Positions 23,130 through 34,769 of a DNA stretch of 64,000 nucleotides are shown here, in pieces. The position numbers and the translations under genes were made by a program. The stretch spans positions 5,556,026 to 5,620,025 of the forward strand of contig OX457047.1 in NCBI GenBank assembly GCA_949752735.1, given 5' to 3'. This DNA is from Lumbricus terrestris (Eukaryota > Annelida > Clitellata > Crassiclitellata > Lumbricidae). Numbering within the stretch: position 1 is the first letter of the stretch; every line of letters starts with the position of its first letter. The notes under the pieces are model-generated. The model was given only the letters and a program-made list of their open reading frames with translations, was not told the origin of the DNA and did not search any database.

Positions 23130-26021
23130 CTATCTGCCAGTAATACGAAGTTTTCGCAAAATAAGTCTGCGAATGATGTGTTCAAACGGAAGATTAGCTT
23201 TCTGATTAAAAAATTCAGCGACGACATCTTTACACGGAAGATTGGAGTCGATGCAACATCTGACTTTTAAATATCTTGCAAGAAAATGTCTTCCAAGAAA
23301 ATATTGACTTTTACAGGGGTAATGGCAATAAAGACAACGTTGAAGTGCCTTTCCAGGAGAGGTCATACGCCACGCAAACCATTGCTCAAACGTTGACTCC
23401 TCGCTTATGTATGTAACTTGTGTCAACGTGGTATTTGTGGGAGAGAGGTAATAGAAAAGTGTGTGAAATCCAAGCGAAGCCTGTACGTCTGTATCAAAAT
23501 AAGAGTCAAGAGGCGGTATTAGCAAAATATTAACCAACGAAGATTCTTTCAAATCGCTTTGCAGATCAGACTCAAGTAGAATTAGATCGCACAGATGTTT
23601 TACTTCCTCGTATTGATGACACTTGTAGAGATACAAAGCACGATAGCACTCAGCGGTGTTACACTGGATGCCAAAGTCTTTTTGAATTGTAATGTAAAAT
23701 GCTGTCATATATTCCACAGAGTATTCCATAAGAACATCAATTACTGTAGCTTTAAGATTCACAGGATCCACAATTATTGTAGACTCGCTTTCTGCAAATG
23801 ACTCTGGTCTACAATATACGTTTTGCCAGGCATTATTAAAATGACGACACGATTTCATCGCTGCAATACACTTCGGCTTTCTCAAAGTCTTCAGATACTC
23901 GTCCATAGGAAAAACAGAATCTGGCAATTTATGATTCAAGTCTAAGCGTTTGGATATTCGTTCGGCAGATAATGCAATTAAATAAATGGCAAACAACTCT
24001 GGCGAAAGTCGCAGATCAAGATAAAGCCGTCTGTCAATGTAACAAAGATCATTGTCAGTTACCTTCTTGAGAAGTAAACACAATCCAACGATTCTTGTGA
24101 TATCGTCAATAAACAGCAAACATCCTGCATTCAACGTTTCTTTGTCCACGTTAGAATTCTGATCAGCATGAATTGCGAAACAGAAGCGTATTGCAAGTTG
24201 GTATTCTGATGTTGCAAAGTGAAGAGCAGCCAGATATGCCAAAGCTGCAGAAGTAATGCCGCTCGATGTAGAACCTACTTCGTATTCTAAAGATTCTCTT
24301 AGGTATTCCTTTGATACGAGGGACAGAAGTTTAAATTCAGCACGGCGGTTTGAACCAGTTAAATTTTGCAGGATATCTTGAGCTCGCAGTAATTGAAACA
24401 GACCACTTTGTGCTGTAAGCTTATACGGTTTCGGAAAGTTGTGATGCTGAGACCTTATAATGTTAGGCTGAACCGATATTGCTTTTACAAATTCAACAAA
24501 GAGACTACTACCCAATGAAATCTCATCGAATTGTAAACCATATTCAATATGTAAAATTAGCAAAAGCTTGTCGTAGTACGTGAAACATGAAACTTTCTGT
24601 ATAGTAGGAAGATCTCCCAGTGAGTGTTTACTGTTTAATCTTGGATCAAAGCATCTTGTACAATGTCCTATATTCAAGGTCAAGCGCAGTCCTGAACTTG
24701 TCCCATACTTTATCGGGAGACGACTGTTGTCATAAGAGTTTGCTAATGTGCAAGCAAATAATGACTCCAATGGTCTTGATTCATTCCTTTTCCAAAATTC
24801 AAAGAGAGGCAGTATGTAATTTGAAAAATGTGGCTTTACGTCCATTGTGCTCACTGTATTGAGTTGTACATGTGCAGTGATTGGCTGTATGTAATTATTT
24901 ATGAACCAACGACAAAGAATTTCAGAGTTGTGGAATTCACTTACAAGTCGTACAGTCTTGTCAAGAATTGTGGAGTTCCACTGATCATGAAATAAGTTTG
25001 CTTCAGGAATAAAATAGTTCGGACAGCATCTCCTATGCAGCCAATCTGAAAGCTTTAGTAACAACTTACAGCAGATTTCTATGACGGAAGAGGAATTCCA
25101 CCATTCAGGAGACACCTCTTCACAAGTCCATAACATTAGGGATTTTAGATGATACAGACAGAGAATCTCGTCTTTCTTTGGACAATCCTTTTGTATCAAT
25201 ACTCTCTTGGCAAAGAATCTCAACAAATGATATACAATCTGTTGAATTTGAGTCCAACTCCGAAGTAATATTAATTCCGCCAACGAGAATGAGAATCTCC
25301 ACTGTAGTTCATCGTCTCTGCAAGAAAAATGCTGAACGTAGACCAAATGACAACCATTTTGTACAACTTCTGAAATTATCTCACTGGTTGGCCATCCACT
25401 GTTCCTAGGTCGTTCATGCCAACCACGGGCTTCTTTAGGCCATTTTGGGCACCACACGCATCCGACCATGTCACTCGCATAACCATTTGGAATAGTGTAC
25501 TTAATTGCTGGACCACTGATGCTCGTGTCATCTTTGTCGAAAGTGGGATTGGAAAATTCAACTGCAAGAACTTTCATATCGATATTCGCGAACCCATTTC
25601 TTTCAGTTTTATGGTGAAATTCGTACTTTTTCCATTTCCAATTGTAGTGCATATCGCCGAAACATCGTAACCGTGCAAAACCTGGATAACTTTCGTATGC
25701 TTCAATCTTGCAGAATTCTATCGTATCGGCCAGGCCACTCAGGTCACTTGGTAACACTGGAAAGTCGCCACTGAATGAAAGTTGATTGGTCTGGGGGATT
25801 AGGAAGTCTGTGTCACCAATGTCTACATTCAATGGTCGGATATAGAATTCCGCAGCGCTGCCACACATAATCGAATAGAGTTTTGAATCAGACATCAGGG
25901 ACCCGACGATGTTATGCAAGTGATCGGTCATAATGGAAAACGATGTTGGATGCAAATGACATGTGCTAACAATGAATGCAGATGCCATTTCTTCGTTTGA
26001 TTTATCCGTATAATAGTCCAT
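23130..26021 (-). CDS. Mab-21 / cGAS-like receptor-type nucleotidyltransferase
   Basis: 963 residues from the ATG at 26021, one exon. Nucleotidyltransferase signature: CGSAAEF (about 54-59), then the acidic pair in IGDTDFL (about 70 and 72), and a third acid in GYASDMVGC (about 184). These are followed by the family block CPKWPKEARGWHERP, GWPTSEII and QWRFSFSLAELILL. All three metal-binding acids are therefore present, so a catalytic second-messenger synthase of the cGAS-like receptor type is plausible; product and ligand cannot be read from sequence. No cGAS zinc thumb is obvious. The C-terminal ~450 residues are helical with YRALYLYKCHQYEEVKHLC (TPR-like) and end in the LGRHFLARYLKVR / LPFEHIIRRL block of long invertebrate Mab-21 proteins. 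A strong acceptor (TTCTTCTTCTAG|) lies 4 nt before the ATG, implying a 5'UTR intron. ATG is preferred over the GTG one codon upstream. Confidence 0.88.
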   Translation of the reverse strand: MDYYTDKSNEEMASAFIVSTCHLHPTSFSIMTDHLHNIVGSLMSDSKLYSIMCGSAAEFYIRPLNVDIGDTDFLIPQTNQLSFSGDFPVLPSDLSGLADTIEFCKIEAYESYPGFARLRCFGDMHYNWKWKKYEFHHKTERNGFANIDMKVLAVEFSNPTFDKDDTSISGPAIKYTIPNGYASDMVGCVWCPKWPKEARGWHERPRNSGWPTSEIISEVVQNGCHLVYVQHFSCRDDELQWRFSFSLAELILLRSWTQIQQIVYHLLRFFAKRVLIQKDCPKKDEILCLYHLKSLMLWTCEEVSPEWWNSSSVIEICCKLLLKLSDWLHRRCCPNYFIPEANLFHDQWNSTILDKTVRLVSEFHNSEILCRWFINNYIQPITAHVQLNTVSTMDVKPHFSNYILPLFEFWKRNESRPLESLFACTLANSYDNSRLPIKYGTSSGLRLTLNIGHCTRCFDPRLNSKHSLGDLPTIQKVSCFTYYDKLLLILHIEYGLQFDEISLGSSLFVEFVKAISVQPNIIRSQHHNFPKPYKLTAQSGLFQLLRAQDILQNLTGSNRRAEFKLLSLVSKEYLRESLEYEVGSTSSGITSAALAYLAALHFATSEYQLAIRFCFAIHADQNSNVDKETLNAGCLLFIDDITRIVGLCLLLKKVTDNDLCYIDRRLYLDLRLSPELFAIYLIALSAERISKRLDLNHKLPDSVFPMDEYLKTLRKPKCIAAMKSCRHFNNAWQNVYCRPESFAESESTIIVDPVNLKATVIDVLMEYSVEYMTAFYITIQKDFGIQCNTAECYRALYLYKCHQYEEVKHLCDLILLESDLQSDLKESSLVNILLIPPLDSYFDTDVQASLGFHTLFYYLSPTNTTLTQVTYISEESTFEQWFAWRMTSPGKALQRCLYCHYPCKSQYFLGRHFLARYLKVRCCIDSNLPCKDVVAEFFNQKANLPFEHIIRRLILRKLRITGR

Positions 26022-26025
26022 CACC

Positions 26026-26045
26026 CTAGAAGAAGAAGAAGAAAC
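26026..26045 (-). promoter_or_regulatory. Splice acceptor before the Mab-21 start codon
   Basis: Minus strand reads a (TTC)n pyrimidine tract then TAG, with the exon beginning GGTG-ATG. Suggests a non-coding first exon upstream; its donor was not identified. Confidence 0.6.
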
Positions 26046-26151
26046 ATCTAAATCCTAAAAACTCGTCATCATTGTCTATAATCATCGGCAGAAGGCTGCA
26101 CGAAGGAAGACTAAATTTTTAGATTATAAAAAATAAATCAAGTGGCACCTG

Positions 26152-26309
26152 CATACAGCATTCAATCACCTTCATCGCTCACTGGTCGGTCGACCTGTAG
26201 CCTAACGTTTGATTTGTCAAGTTTTACCTGACCATAGGTAAAACTTGATAAATCAAACGTTAGGCTATAATACTGGTCGACCACTGATCGATGATTGTAT
26301 GCTGTATGA
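26152..26309. mobile_element. Hairpin MITE upstream of the Mab-21 gene
   Basis: Two ~75-bp inverted arms meet near 26235: left arm contains GCCTAACGTTTGATTTGTCA and AGTTTTACCT, right arm their complements. Outer ends CATACAGCAT... and ...ATGCTGTATG. Lies ~130 bp before the Mab-21 coding exon, within the probable 5' intron or promoter. Confidence 0.8.
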
Positions 26310-26553
26310 TTTAAGACATTCACATACCTTTTTCATAAGTAAATTAAGAAAAATATGGAATTGAAAATTCAGGGAATTTACGCTCAGCCAGCCAGATTCT
26401 TAGAACTTGAAAAGAAGTCCATTTTGATCAAGTCTTTAATTAGAAAAACTAAACAACGTATTACAGAATGCATCGTTGGTAAAGTAATTATTTTATGTAT
26501 TCCACTTGTTTTCCATTGAATCAAACACATAACACAAGTTTAATTCTTCTTCT

Positions 26554-26772
26554 TTAAGTTGTTTGCCCATCGGCAGGTTTAGCCTTCAATAACTTCCAAT
26601 GACGCCATTCTTCTCTTCGCTGTGCTTTTCTCTTCAGTTCATTTAATCCGTCAGTCATCATCCATCCCAGAATCATCGGTCGTCCTCTCTGTCTCTTTCC
26701 ATCCGATCTGTCTTCTATAATTTATCTCAGGAAGGAGTCTCCTCTCAGTATGTGTCCAATCCAATTAATATT
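26554..26772 (-). pseudogene. LINE RT C-terminal fragment
   Basis: Minus strand reads NWIGHILRGDSFLR, a stop, then IIEDRSDGKRQRGRPMILGW ... EEWRHWKLLKAKPADGQTT and a stop, followed by a short (GAA)n tail. The GHILR ... GRRGRP ... W pattern is the C-terminus of RTE/R4-type LINE reverse transcriptases. One in-frame stop; 5' truncated. Confidence 0.65.
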
Positions 26773-27419
26773 AGCTGTAGAAAATATACATTAGTCAATC
26801 AACACGTTCGGACGTTCCTCTTGTCTGCTTTTTTGAAGTGACCATCGATTTGCTGCGGCGCGAATTTATGGTGATGGCGCTATATTATTGATTAGACTCT
26901 GTAATCGGGTGCTCTAGAGTCTAGATGACCGCAACCAAAATGGAACTGAGTTACCGATTGTTTAAATTTGTTCTGTTCAATCAACAGCTTTGCACAAAAG
27001 AAGGGTGCTAATAATAGGGTGAGAAACACCGTGGGTTGGGGTTCAACCCCTAGTCTTTCTAATGAAAACACAGTAGAGTCTTCATTGCACATGAAATCCA
27101 GTTAATCAAAGTCGAACCTCCCAGTTATTTTCTACAATTCCCATGCTGGCCAATGATTGCGCTACATTTTTGCATGCTGCTATTATAATGAGTACGTATT
27201 AGTCACGTTGGATTATTATATCATGCATTCTGTCCCCTAAAACTTTCTATATCACAAGCATTTCATTATAAGAAAATTTCTACTGTCAAATAGCTGAGCA
27301 AAGTTAGAGAAACATTTTTAACGCATCACGAATCGTTTGCAGGTTCTGCAAATTTTCAGATGACGTCAAACCGCGAACATAAAAAAATTATTTTTTTAAA
27401 TTTCTGGAGAGACAACATG
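26773..27419. other. Unassigned spacer
   Basis: Upstream of a MITE; no gene or element end recognised. Short open frames here lack family resemblance. Confidence 0.5.
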
Positions 27420-27427
27420 GAGAGCAT

Positions 27428-27612
27428 CATTACTGTTTTTAAGAAATTTTTTAAAATGCACAACCCCTTCTTTCCTTTCCCATCCTCCATGGTAAACTAC
27501 TACCAATCGGAGGACAATGACCTATTTTGCAAGTTTTCGCTGTACAAAAGTGCTTCTACAACTGCACAAATCCACTTAGAACTGCACATTTTGCACGTTA
27601 AAAAAAGCCTTG
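27428..27612 (+). mobile_element. 185-bp hAT-type MITE (GTGCAGTTGTACAC family)
   Basis: Exact 8-bp duplication GAGAGCAT at 27420-27427 and 27613-27620. Right terminus GTTAAAAAAAGCCTTG is the counterpart of GTTAAAAACAGCCCTG in the sister copy at 52667-52861; interior blocks TCCATGGTAAA, GGAGGACAATGACC and GTGCTTCTACAACTGCAC match. Confidence 0.85.
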
Positions 27613-27620
27613 GAGAGCAT

Positions 27621-28717
27621 AGGCCTAATCGAACCAAGTCATCTATATCATAACTCATTTGACATGTAGGCCTACATGTAGGTCAACCATAATATTGAGT
27701 GCATTCTAGAAAACTCCAATTCTACATGCACAGCAGAAATTGCGACTCACTTTATCTGCAGATTCGCTCTCTCGGAGTCTTTGCCAAACACCCACTCACA
27801 ATCAAAATAACTCCCGTGCAATTATCATCATAGTCAACAAAATATAGCCAGCAGCGCAGGGTCCCTGTGAGCGCTGGCGGGACTAGGGCGGCTGCCTCGT
27901 TCGCCTTGTCATAAGGCCTGGCCTGTTCATCCAGGTGCAACGAGGCATGCACCAGGCCTGCTTAACGCCGATGTAAAGGAAGCTATATTTATTGTCTATA
28001 TATTGATATGCACTAATAACCAGCTCGGTCACGAAAGCAGACATAAAAGTTATTTTAAAAATATTATCCTTATCCCCCAACCATTGCAATTTTGATATGG
28101 CGAATATGATGTAATAAACACAGGATCGACATCTACGCCAGCAAAGTTTACTTGGTTAGTTTGGGGGATGGGTATACCATCAATAAGTGATGGGGGTGCC
28201 TGCGTAGGGGGATTTTCCTGTGGCATCTAAAGACAATAATTATAGGATGCTTTACCTAGCCTATAACGACAGCCTTTCGCTTTAATGAGGTGTCCGAATA
28301 CTTGAAATGATTTCACGAGCATCCTGGTTTTTCCAAATATCACAATGAAAATTAACCCTGTTTCAGTGTGCCATGTGTCCATAATTTAATCAGCAATTAC
28401 TCTGCAGTGTCTTGATAAAAATTATTAGCGTCACCTTCATCCATTTCACATGCCTGAGGTTACTGCTAAATTACAAGCAGTAAGCTTACCGGATTTATTA
28501 TGCATTAAATAATTGATATGTATTTTATAATGCTTTAACATCATCAGTTTCAATGGTGCGGGAAAGAGGTAGCTAATAATAACAAGCGAAGCTTCTTTAT
28601 TAATATAAATATCTTGCACATATAGAAGGGTGTCTAAATAAATCTCCGCTCGGAACTTTCATGATACCAATTGCTGTTGTGTAGGGGTATCATCGATGCA
28701 TTTGATGTGTGTACGAG
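27621..28717. other. Unassigned spacer
   Basis: Contains TAGGCCTA octamers around 27640 and 27668 and one copy of the dispersed ATTAGCGTCAC motif near 28427. No gene seen. Confidence 0.5.
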
Positions 28718-28922
28718 CACATGTTATAGCGCCCATTCAGGATTTCTTCTAAGAGGCGCTTCAGACTACAGCGCGGACACTGAAATCGGAGTTTCTCCCG
28801 AAGCGCACCAGCAATTGCAAGTAAAGAACTTGCTAAAGTTCATACGCGACGGTTGGGGGTGGATTCGAACATGCAACCCTCCGACTTCAAGGTACCGAAC
28901 CCACCACTACACCACCGCGTCT
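28718..28922 (-). mobile_element. tRNA-derived SINE, copy 2
   Basis: B box as GGATTCGAAC (28861-28870), A box as CCACTACACCA around 28904-28914, and the GCTATAAC 3' block at the left. More diverged from copies 1 and 3 in the central part. Confidence 0.78.
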
Positions 28923-31454
28923 CAAAAATTGCCATTAAAGCACTATATAAATCATTAACTATGTCTTTGCTAAATAAAACATAATATATTGTTGAGTTGA
29001 CTCTCTTGTGATGTACAGGCCTAACGAACTGAGTGCCTGAATATCAATCTTAATGTAGTATAGTGTGTTTGTTGTCGTACAGTGTAATAATGTCGACGGT
29101 CAATGTAAACAAACATTTAATGCATGTAAAACTCGTTTAGTCCGTGCAGTAATTAGACACCCTGAAAACACTTACAGATGGTATATAAAGTATGAACTTT
29201 TTGGCTTAATGTAGTCTCCGGCTTCATCCTGGTCAATATGGCTTTATCAAGGGCAATAATACAATAGGATAGCGCAATCATAAAAGATCAGCGAAAATGT
29301 CATCGTAGATTGTTCTCACAAATATTATAGTCTTGCATTCATACTCATCACGAGAATTTGCATATCGCCTCTTCAGGGGACAACTGTGTGGTGCTCCAAC
29401 GCCTGCACGAAAACGATAAAACTGTTTCAAGATCAGAGAGCAATGCCATGGAACGAGTTATAGATGAGAATCGGAGAATCAAGATGGTCGTAGCGCTCTA
29501 GGTGGAGTATCTTAACACGTAGAAGACACCGATTATGTCTGTTGGAGGTACGAGCAAAGAGGACTGAAAGCAGATTTTTTCAGCCGAACGAAAAGAGCGG
29601 ATATTGGCGAATTATAAAAGTTGGGCTCTAGATTTTACTAAGGTATACGCTGGAGCAGACAGCGTCAGACTGGAATTATTCCAGATTATTGTTAAGTATA
29701 TAATATCGCTGAGCGCTGAGCTATGGAAATTATTAATTATATTGCATTACCTTGCATTATTTTGCATTACATTACGCTCGTCTAGTCTGAAAAACGCTGT
29801 AACAATGATGATGTTTTTGCACACCTCAAACTCAGTTATATCTAGTGTTATAACTACTGGTCTTGCGTCACAACCTCAGATTACGCGAAGTTTCTGTTTG
29901 TTTCAGAAAATTATGTCTAGTTCATTTTCTCATGAAGCTGCAATTCTATTTTGGGGCCCTACCTAGCAGATTATTGTTTGCTTATATTAACAAAACAATC
30001 CTTATTCCTCTTTTAAGTCATTTTATTGCATTAGTGCATTAGACCCGTTCTATCCAAACCAACAAGTCGTAATTGCAAAGCATTCTTATTCAATTTTGTT
30101 AGACACCATTGAGGCGTAAGTAAATGACGCTATTTAAACCAGACTTGCCAAACTTGACATAAATCACTCGAAAGTATTATTGGTAGTTTATTAGATTGCA
30201 AAATGGCTAAAATTTTATGTGATATATAAATTTTTCACTTCACCTGAATCATATCACCGCACTACCTTTATAATCCATCTGGTTCAAATCCGGAGATGTG
30301 TGGGCCATTGTCATTTCTCAATTAAACTATAACGTCATTGATTTTGAGTCGATATCCTTTCATCAGCGACTTATTTATGAATTCTCAATTTCACTCTGAA
30401 TTTTTCCTTTTATCAGATTAATTTGCACTTATATATAGGATCTTGCTCCTGAAGTGTTTGTATACATATTTGTTCTGTTTTTGACACCTTGGCAGCGACT
30501 TGTATACAGGGTCTCTAATTTGGTGTGGCAGTTGTTGCAGTTTAACGTCTCTGTGCGGTAACAAACACCTTTATTCAGGCTTGGGACTGGCACTGGCGTG
30601 GCGTTGCTTCCTTCTGCTTATATAGGCCTACTCTGTATCTGAATCTCGGTATAAGCTTACAGGTGTAAAAGTGTGACAACGTTTTAGACGTGCGCAGAAT
30701 GACGAGGGAGATCAGATCAAGTTGGTCTTTTTGCATTTATATTCCTAGAAATAATCATATTTTGGAGGTATCAATACGAATCTCATTATGGAATGTAAAT
30801 CACAGCTGGGAAATGTCCCTGCAACCTCGTGGCCTATAATAATCATCATGCTTTCTGCTGTTCGTCTTGACCTTTCTATTATCAGGACTAGGACTGGTTG
30901 GTTTGCTGTGGTTATCCCGTCCATTTAGAATGATCATCCACCGTACTAGGAGCCAACTCAAAACTCATTTCCAACAGCTTATTTCTTTAAGATGCATTTC
31001 TTTTCTCGTGAATTTCGCAACTGAGCTATTTACAGTCATTTGTGAATGGTGCTATACAAATTAACAGAAACGATAAGAGATTATCCGTTTAAATCAATCC
31101 ATTTCCCACACTTCGCATGATTGAATATACTGTCGATATAACACTTCAACTAATTACAAAATTCAATTCTATCTCCGCCTCCACACTTTAATGGTGACAA
31201 TGCGATGGCGGCAGAAACGAATACGGCGACGATGGCGACTGTGTTTTATTACATGGAATTCTTGAATAGAAAATTGTCACTGCGACTTAGTTTACTGAAG
31301 ACATCACCATAAAACAATGGTGCCGTGGATGTAATAAGTTGATATTGTGCAAGCTTAGGTAGGGAAGGAATGGGTATAAAGTCACAGGGACAAGAAGTCA
31401 CAACGGTATTTTAAACTTCTATAAAGGCGCTATAACAATATGATGTCATCTGGC
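28923..31454. other. 2.5 kb without recognisable gene
   Basis: AT-rich. Holds one copy of the GGTAACAAA...GGCTTGGGACTGGCACTGG dispersed block (30545-30595) and a TAGGCCTA octamer near 30623. The 120-codon frame at 29604 has no features and biased composition; I do not call it a gene. Confidence 0.5.
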
Positions 31455-31503
31455 GCACACCTCTACCTGTTCCGTATAATATACGGTACAGGTAGAGGTG
31501 TGC
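31455..31503. repeat. Near-perfect 24-bp hairpin
   Basis: GCACACCTCTACCTGTTCCG...CGGTACAGGTAGAGGTGTGC: arms of 24 bp with one mismatch and almost no loop. Each arm ends in the AGGTGTGC motif that recurs through the window. Confidence 0.85.
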
Positions 31504-32943
31504 AACACAACGAAGTCTCACAGCTCACGCATAATTATGTAGTTAAACGTTTGGAACCACGGATTTCGATTAGATAGGCTACCCTTAAATCTTGGTCACA
31601 TAATGCTATAAAAGTAAACCTCGCGATTGAAAATTAATTCCATTTTTCTTCATGCTTCAAATAATGGAACTAATGTCATTATAATAGTATAATCATGTAA
31701 TGCATAATTACATGATAAATCTTTCACTGGTCATTCTTTAGCAATGCCAGCCATAAGACTAAAGAAAGGAGGATGGTGACGCCTAAGATGCTTGATATAA
31801 TACACGATGTTGATAAACTGATTAGGCCTATACTATTTGAGAAGCGATTAATAATGATTAGTTAATTACATAACTACGCAACTATTGCGTTTGGTAAGCG
31901 GCGATTTGTGCTACCCGAGCACAGCAATGGTTTAGTGAAGCGCATGTTGGAATGTAATTAATTGTCCGTAAAATGTGAAATTTATAATATTAAAAAGATT
32001 AGTTTTTAAAGGTGTCTAAGTTGAAAGTTTAGTTGTTTAAGTTTAATGAAACTATGTGATAACAAAAATCATTAGCGTCGCCCTCATTGATTTGTTTAAT
32101 CTGCTTGGAACTGACGGGGGTTCTATTTTTGGTCAATTTCCACGTTATTTAAAAATGTTTTCTTTCGTTTAGATTTATGATAACATTTATCGTTAAATTT
32201 ACCTTGTGTTACAAGATCTTGATGTCATCATAATCATGGCAATGTATTGCTCTGATTTCTTAACTTATAATTGTAATCAGCACCTTAGTTGAAGTCATGT
32301 CTGTTTTGTTAGATACTGTTTAACGACAGTTAAAGGCGTATGCCTATAGTAGAGAGACGAAACGCGTAAACTTCCTCTTTTCTCTAAGTTTTAGACTGTC
32401 AATACCAGAGGTTGTATAGTTGGTGAGTATTGCTATCATGTAATAATCATGGTGCGAATCATGTATGCCAAAATTTATTATTTCCATGTTTCTTTCTGTC
32501 TTGAGTGATAACAAAATGGACAGTGTAACGAATTTGTGTGAGAGAGCTATGATTATAGTAAATGTCAAATATATTATCAGAGGTTGAGAAAGATATTTAT
32601 TGCTTTTTTGATGTAAGATGTAGAGGTGTCTAGTAAATACGTTAAATTAAGTCAATGATCGCACAAAAAAATATCATTAATGAAAAATTTTGTCCGCCAC
32701 TGCTGTGTTGCCAAAAGACGACTTAGGCTTTTAATAATACTGATTTCTAAAAGAAGTATTGATCAATTAATTATAATTCGTCGCAACCAATGGATGTAAG
32801 TAAACTACTCTCAGCACTAGCCTATAACATTGCCAGTCCCAAGCCAGAGTAAAATACACCAACGTTCATCGTCCTTAAATTATCTAAAAGGCTAAAACTC
32901 ACCCTCAATCTTGATAGCAATACCTCCTGCTAATTTTCAAATC
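31504..32943. other. Unassigned spacer
   Basis: One copy of GATAACAAAAATCATTAGCG (32057-32076) and single AAAGGTGTCTAAG and AGAGGTGTCTAG motifs (32008, 32622). No gene. Confidence 0.5.
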
Positions 32944-33094
32944 AGGTTTTCTGAAAGGTCGCTCCATTCCGATCATCCATGGTAAATACTTCAAATCGGA
33001 TGACAATGACCATTTTGCTAGTTTTAACTGTGCATACATGTAAGTGCTTCTACCACTGCACATTTTGTGTACAACTTCACGTTAAAAAGCCCTG
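32944..33094 (+). mobile_element. Third copy of the GTGCAGTTGTACAC MITE family
   Basis: Right terminus GTTAAAAAGCCCTG and interior TCCATGGTAAATACTTC, GGATGACAATGACC, GTGCTTCTACCACTGCAC. The left end (CAGGTTTTCTG) is weak and no target duplication is clear, so boundaries are approximate. Confidence 0.6.
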
Positions 33095-33239
33095 AATAAC
33101 CGTATATGACTACCGGCGTAGTCCCTCAACCGGCCGGCGATCCAAACATGGTGTAACCTACATAACCTCATCACGGGTCGGCGGCATGTTTGACCCAATT
33201 ATCTTAGGTGTATTATATTAGGAAAAGCACTCTACGCTA

Positions 33240-33540
33240 TGGTATGATTTCATTGCCTTTGGCTACTGTCTAGTTTTCTTGTACGAAGTAAGCATTTGTA
33301 GAGATTTTCCTCTGTTGGTTTTTTTGGGGAGCTGAGCCGCATTTAGGGGGGGGGGGGTTTGCCCCCGAACCCCTGTCAAAGTGCAAGTAATGGCAGAAGT
33401 TCTAGCGACTGAATGAGAACTTGCTCATGCAGAGCGGCGGCGCCATTTGCAGTTTAACGTCACTGTGTGGTAACAAAAACCATTAGCGACGCCCTCCTCC
33501 TTTATCCAGGCTTGGGACTGGCACTGGCAGAGAGCAACCA
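33240..33540 (-). repeat. hAT-type fragment plus dispersed GGCTTGGGACTGGCACTGG block
   Basis: GAGCTGAGCCGCATTTAGGG and GGCGGCGCC are the inverse of the 14.5-15.1 kb sequences. Directly after it, 33449-33530 carries TAACAAAAACCATTAGCG and CAGGCTTGGGACTGGCACTG, also at 30.5 and 37.15 kb. Confidence 0.5.
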
Positions 33541-34600
33541 GTGGCGGAGTTGCTCATGCAGAGCGTTTTGACAGTGCGGGTATTGTCACCACCGTACAGT
33601 TAGCCAACAGTTTGCAGATGACAGATTTCACTTAGACACCCTCAAATTCTGTAAAATGAAGCAATGTATAGAGAAACTTCGCGACATAAAACGTTTCATT
33701 CCTTGTTTAATCCGATGTCGTTATTACACAATCATAGAAAACATTTGGTTGGGGGAAAGATCGGACAGCGTTCAATCTAGGCATCACTAGGAGGACGATT
33801 CCCCCAGAAAATACTTCCTCACCATATAAATTTAAACAAAACGGTAGGCCTAAGAGTTTTACCAAAATGTATACACTTTATACACTTTGAGTTTTTAGTT
33901 AGGCTACTATCTGCATTTTTGATTTACATGAACTGCTAAAGCAGCTATAATATACCATTATAAAAATTTCTTATTAAATGATTATAATTATGTTTTTACT
34001 ATTTTAATAAATATTACAATCATATTATAATTGAAAAAATTATGTTTATACAAATGCTATTTTTCACAACTAAATGGCTTCTCTCCAATGTTATCTTTCA
34101 AATTTCAGACAGTCAAATTTGGTCCTTGAACACTTAGTAAAGCAACATCATTATTAGGCCTACGTGGGCTTACAATGTAGGACCTACATTGTATTTTATT
34201 GTATTGCATTGCGCTCTAAAAATTTATGTAACGCCTCTCGAGTGCACACTGATCAGAGGCGCAAAACATAATTATGGCTGCCCAATTTTGGCCGCAATTC
34301 CTCCACTGAATTAGTAGAGTAATTTTGCTAAGAGGACAGCTTAAAATGCTGAAATTGCAATGTGGAAATTGCAAACATTTCTTATGGGGAGGGGCACATT
34401 CCCTCCCCATACCAGGTCCCTTCTCAGCGCTACACATGCGTCGGTGATCGTCTGCTGGATGCTCGTTTGTCTCCCTCCAAGCAAACCTTCATTTCCACAC
34501 TAGAGGAGGGCATGCGCTAGATTACATTATATTGCATACATAGAGGAAGGCCGGTCCAGAAGGGGGGGGGTGGATTGCGCCCGGTTGCTTAGGGGGGATA
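33541..34600. other. Spacer; 34.3-34.5 kb resembles 13.6-13.75 kb
   Basis: GACAGCTTAAAATGCTG..ATTGCAATGTG and GGGGAGGGGCA(C/T)ATTCCCTCCCC are shared with the right interior of the 3.9-kb hAT element, so this is probably a fragment of that family. No gene otherwise. Confidence 0.45.
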
Positions 34601-34604
34601 GAAG

Positions 34605-34769
34605 CCCCTGTCCAAGAGATATCCAACTTCCAAGCGCAAGCTCATCGAATCGCTCATCGCCGCCTGGAACCGCGTTGTGACCCATGACCACCTCGTCAAG
34701 CTGGTCCACTCGATGCCGAAACGTTGCAGACAAGTGTTGACGAACAAGGGCTGGCCAATAAAATTTTGA
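34605..34769 (+). pseudogene. Tc1/mariner transposase C-terminal fragment
   Basis: Plus strand reads SKRKLIESLIAAWNRVVTHD, then HLVKLVHSMPKRCRQVLTNK, GWPIKF and a stop. The LIxxW...LVxSMPxRCxxVxxxKG signature is the C-terminal end of Tc1-type transposases. The catalytic DDE part is absent; a relic. Confidence 0.65.

Noticed and set aside
29604..29966. 120-codon open frame
   Set aside because: No domain, signal or family likeness; AT-rich surroundings allow such frames by chance.
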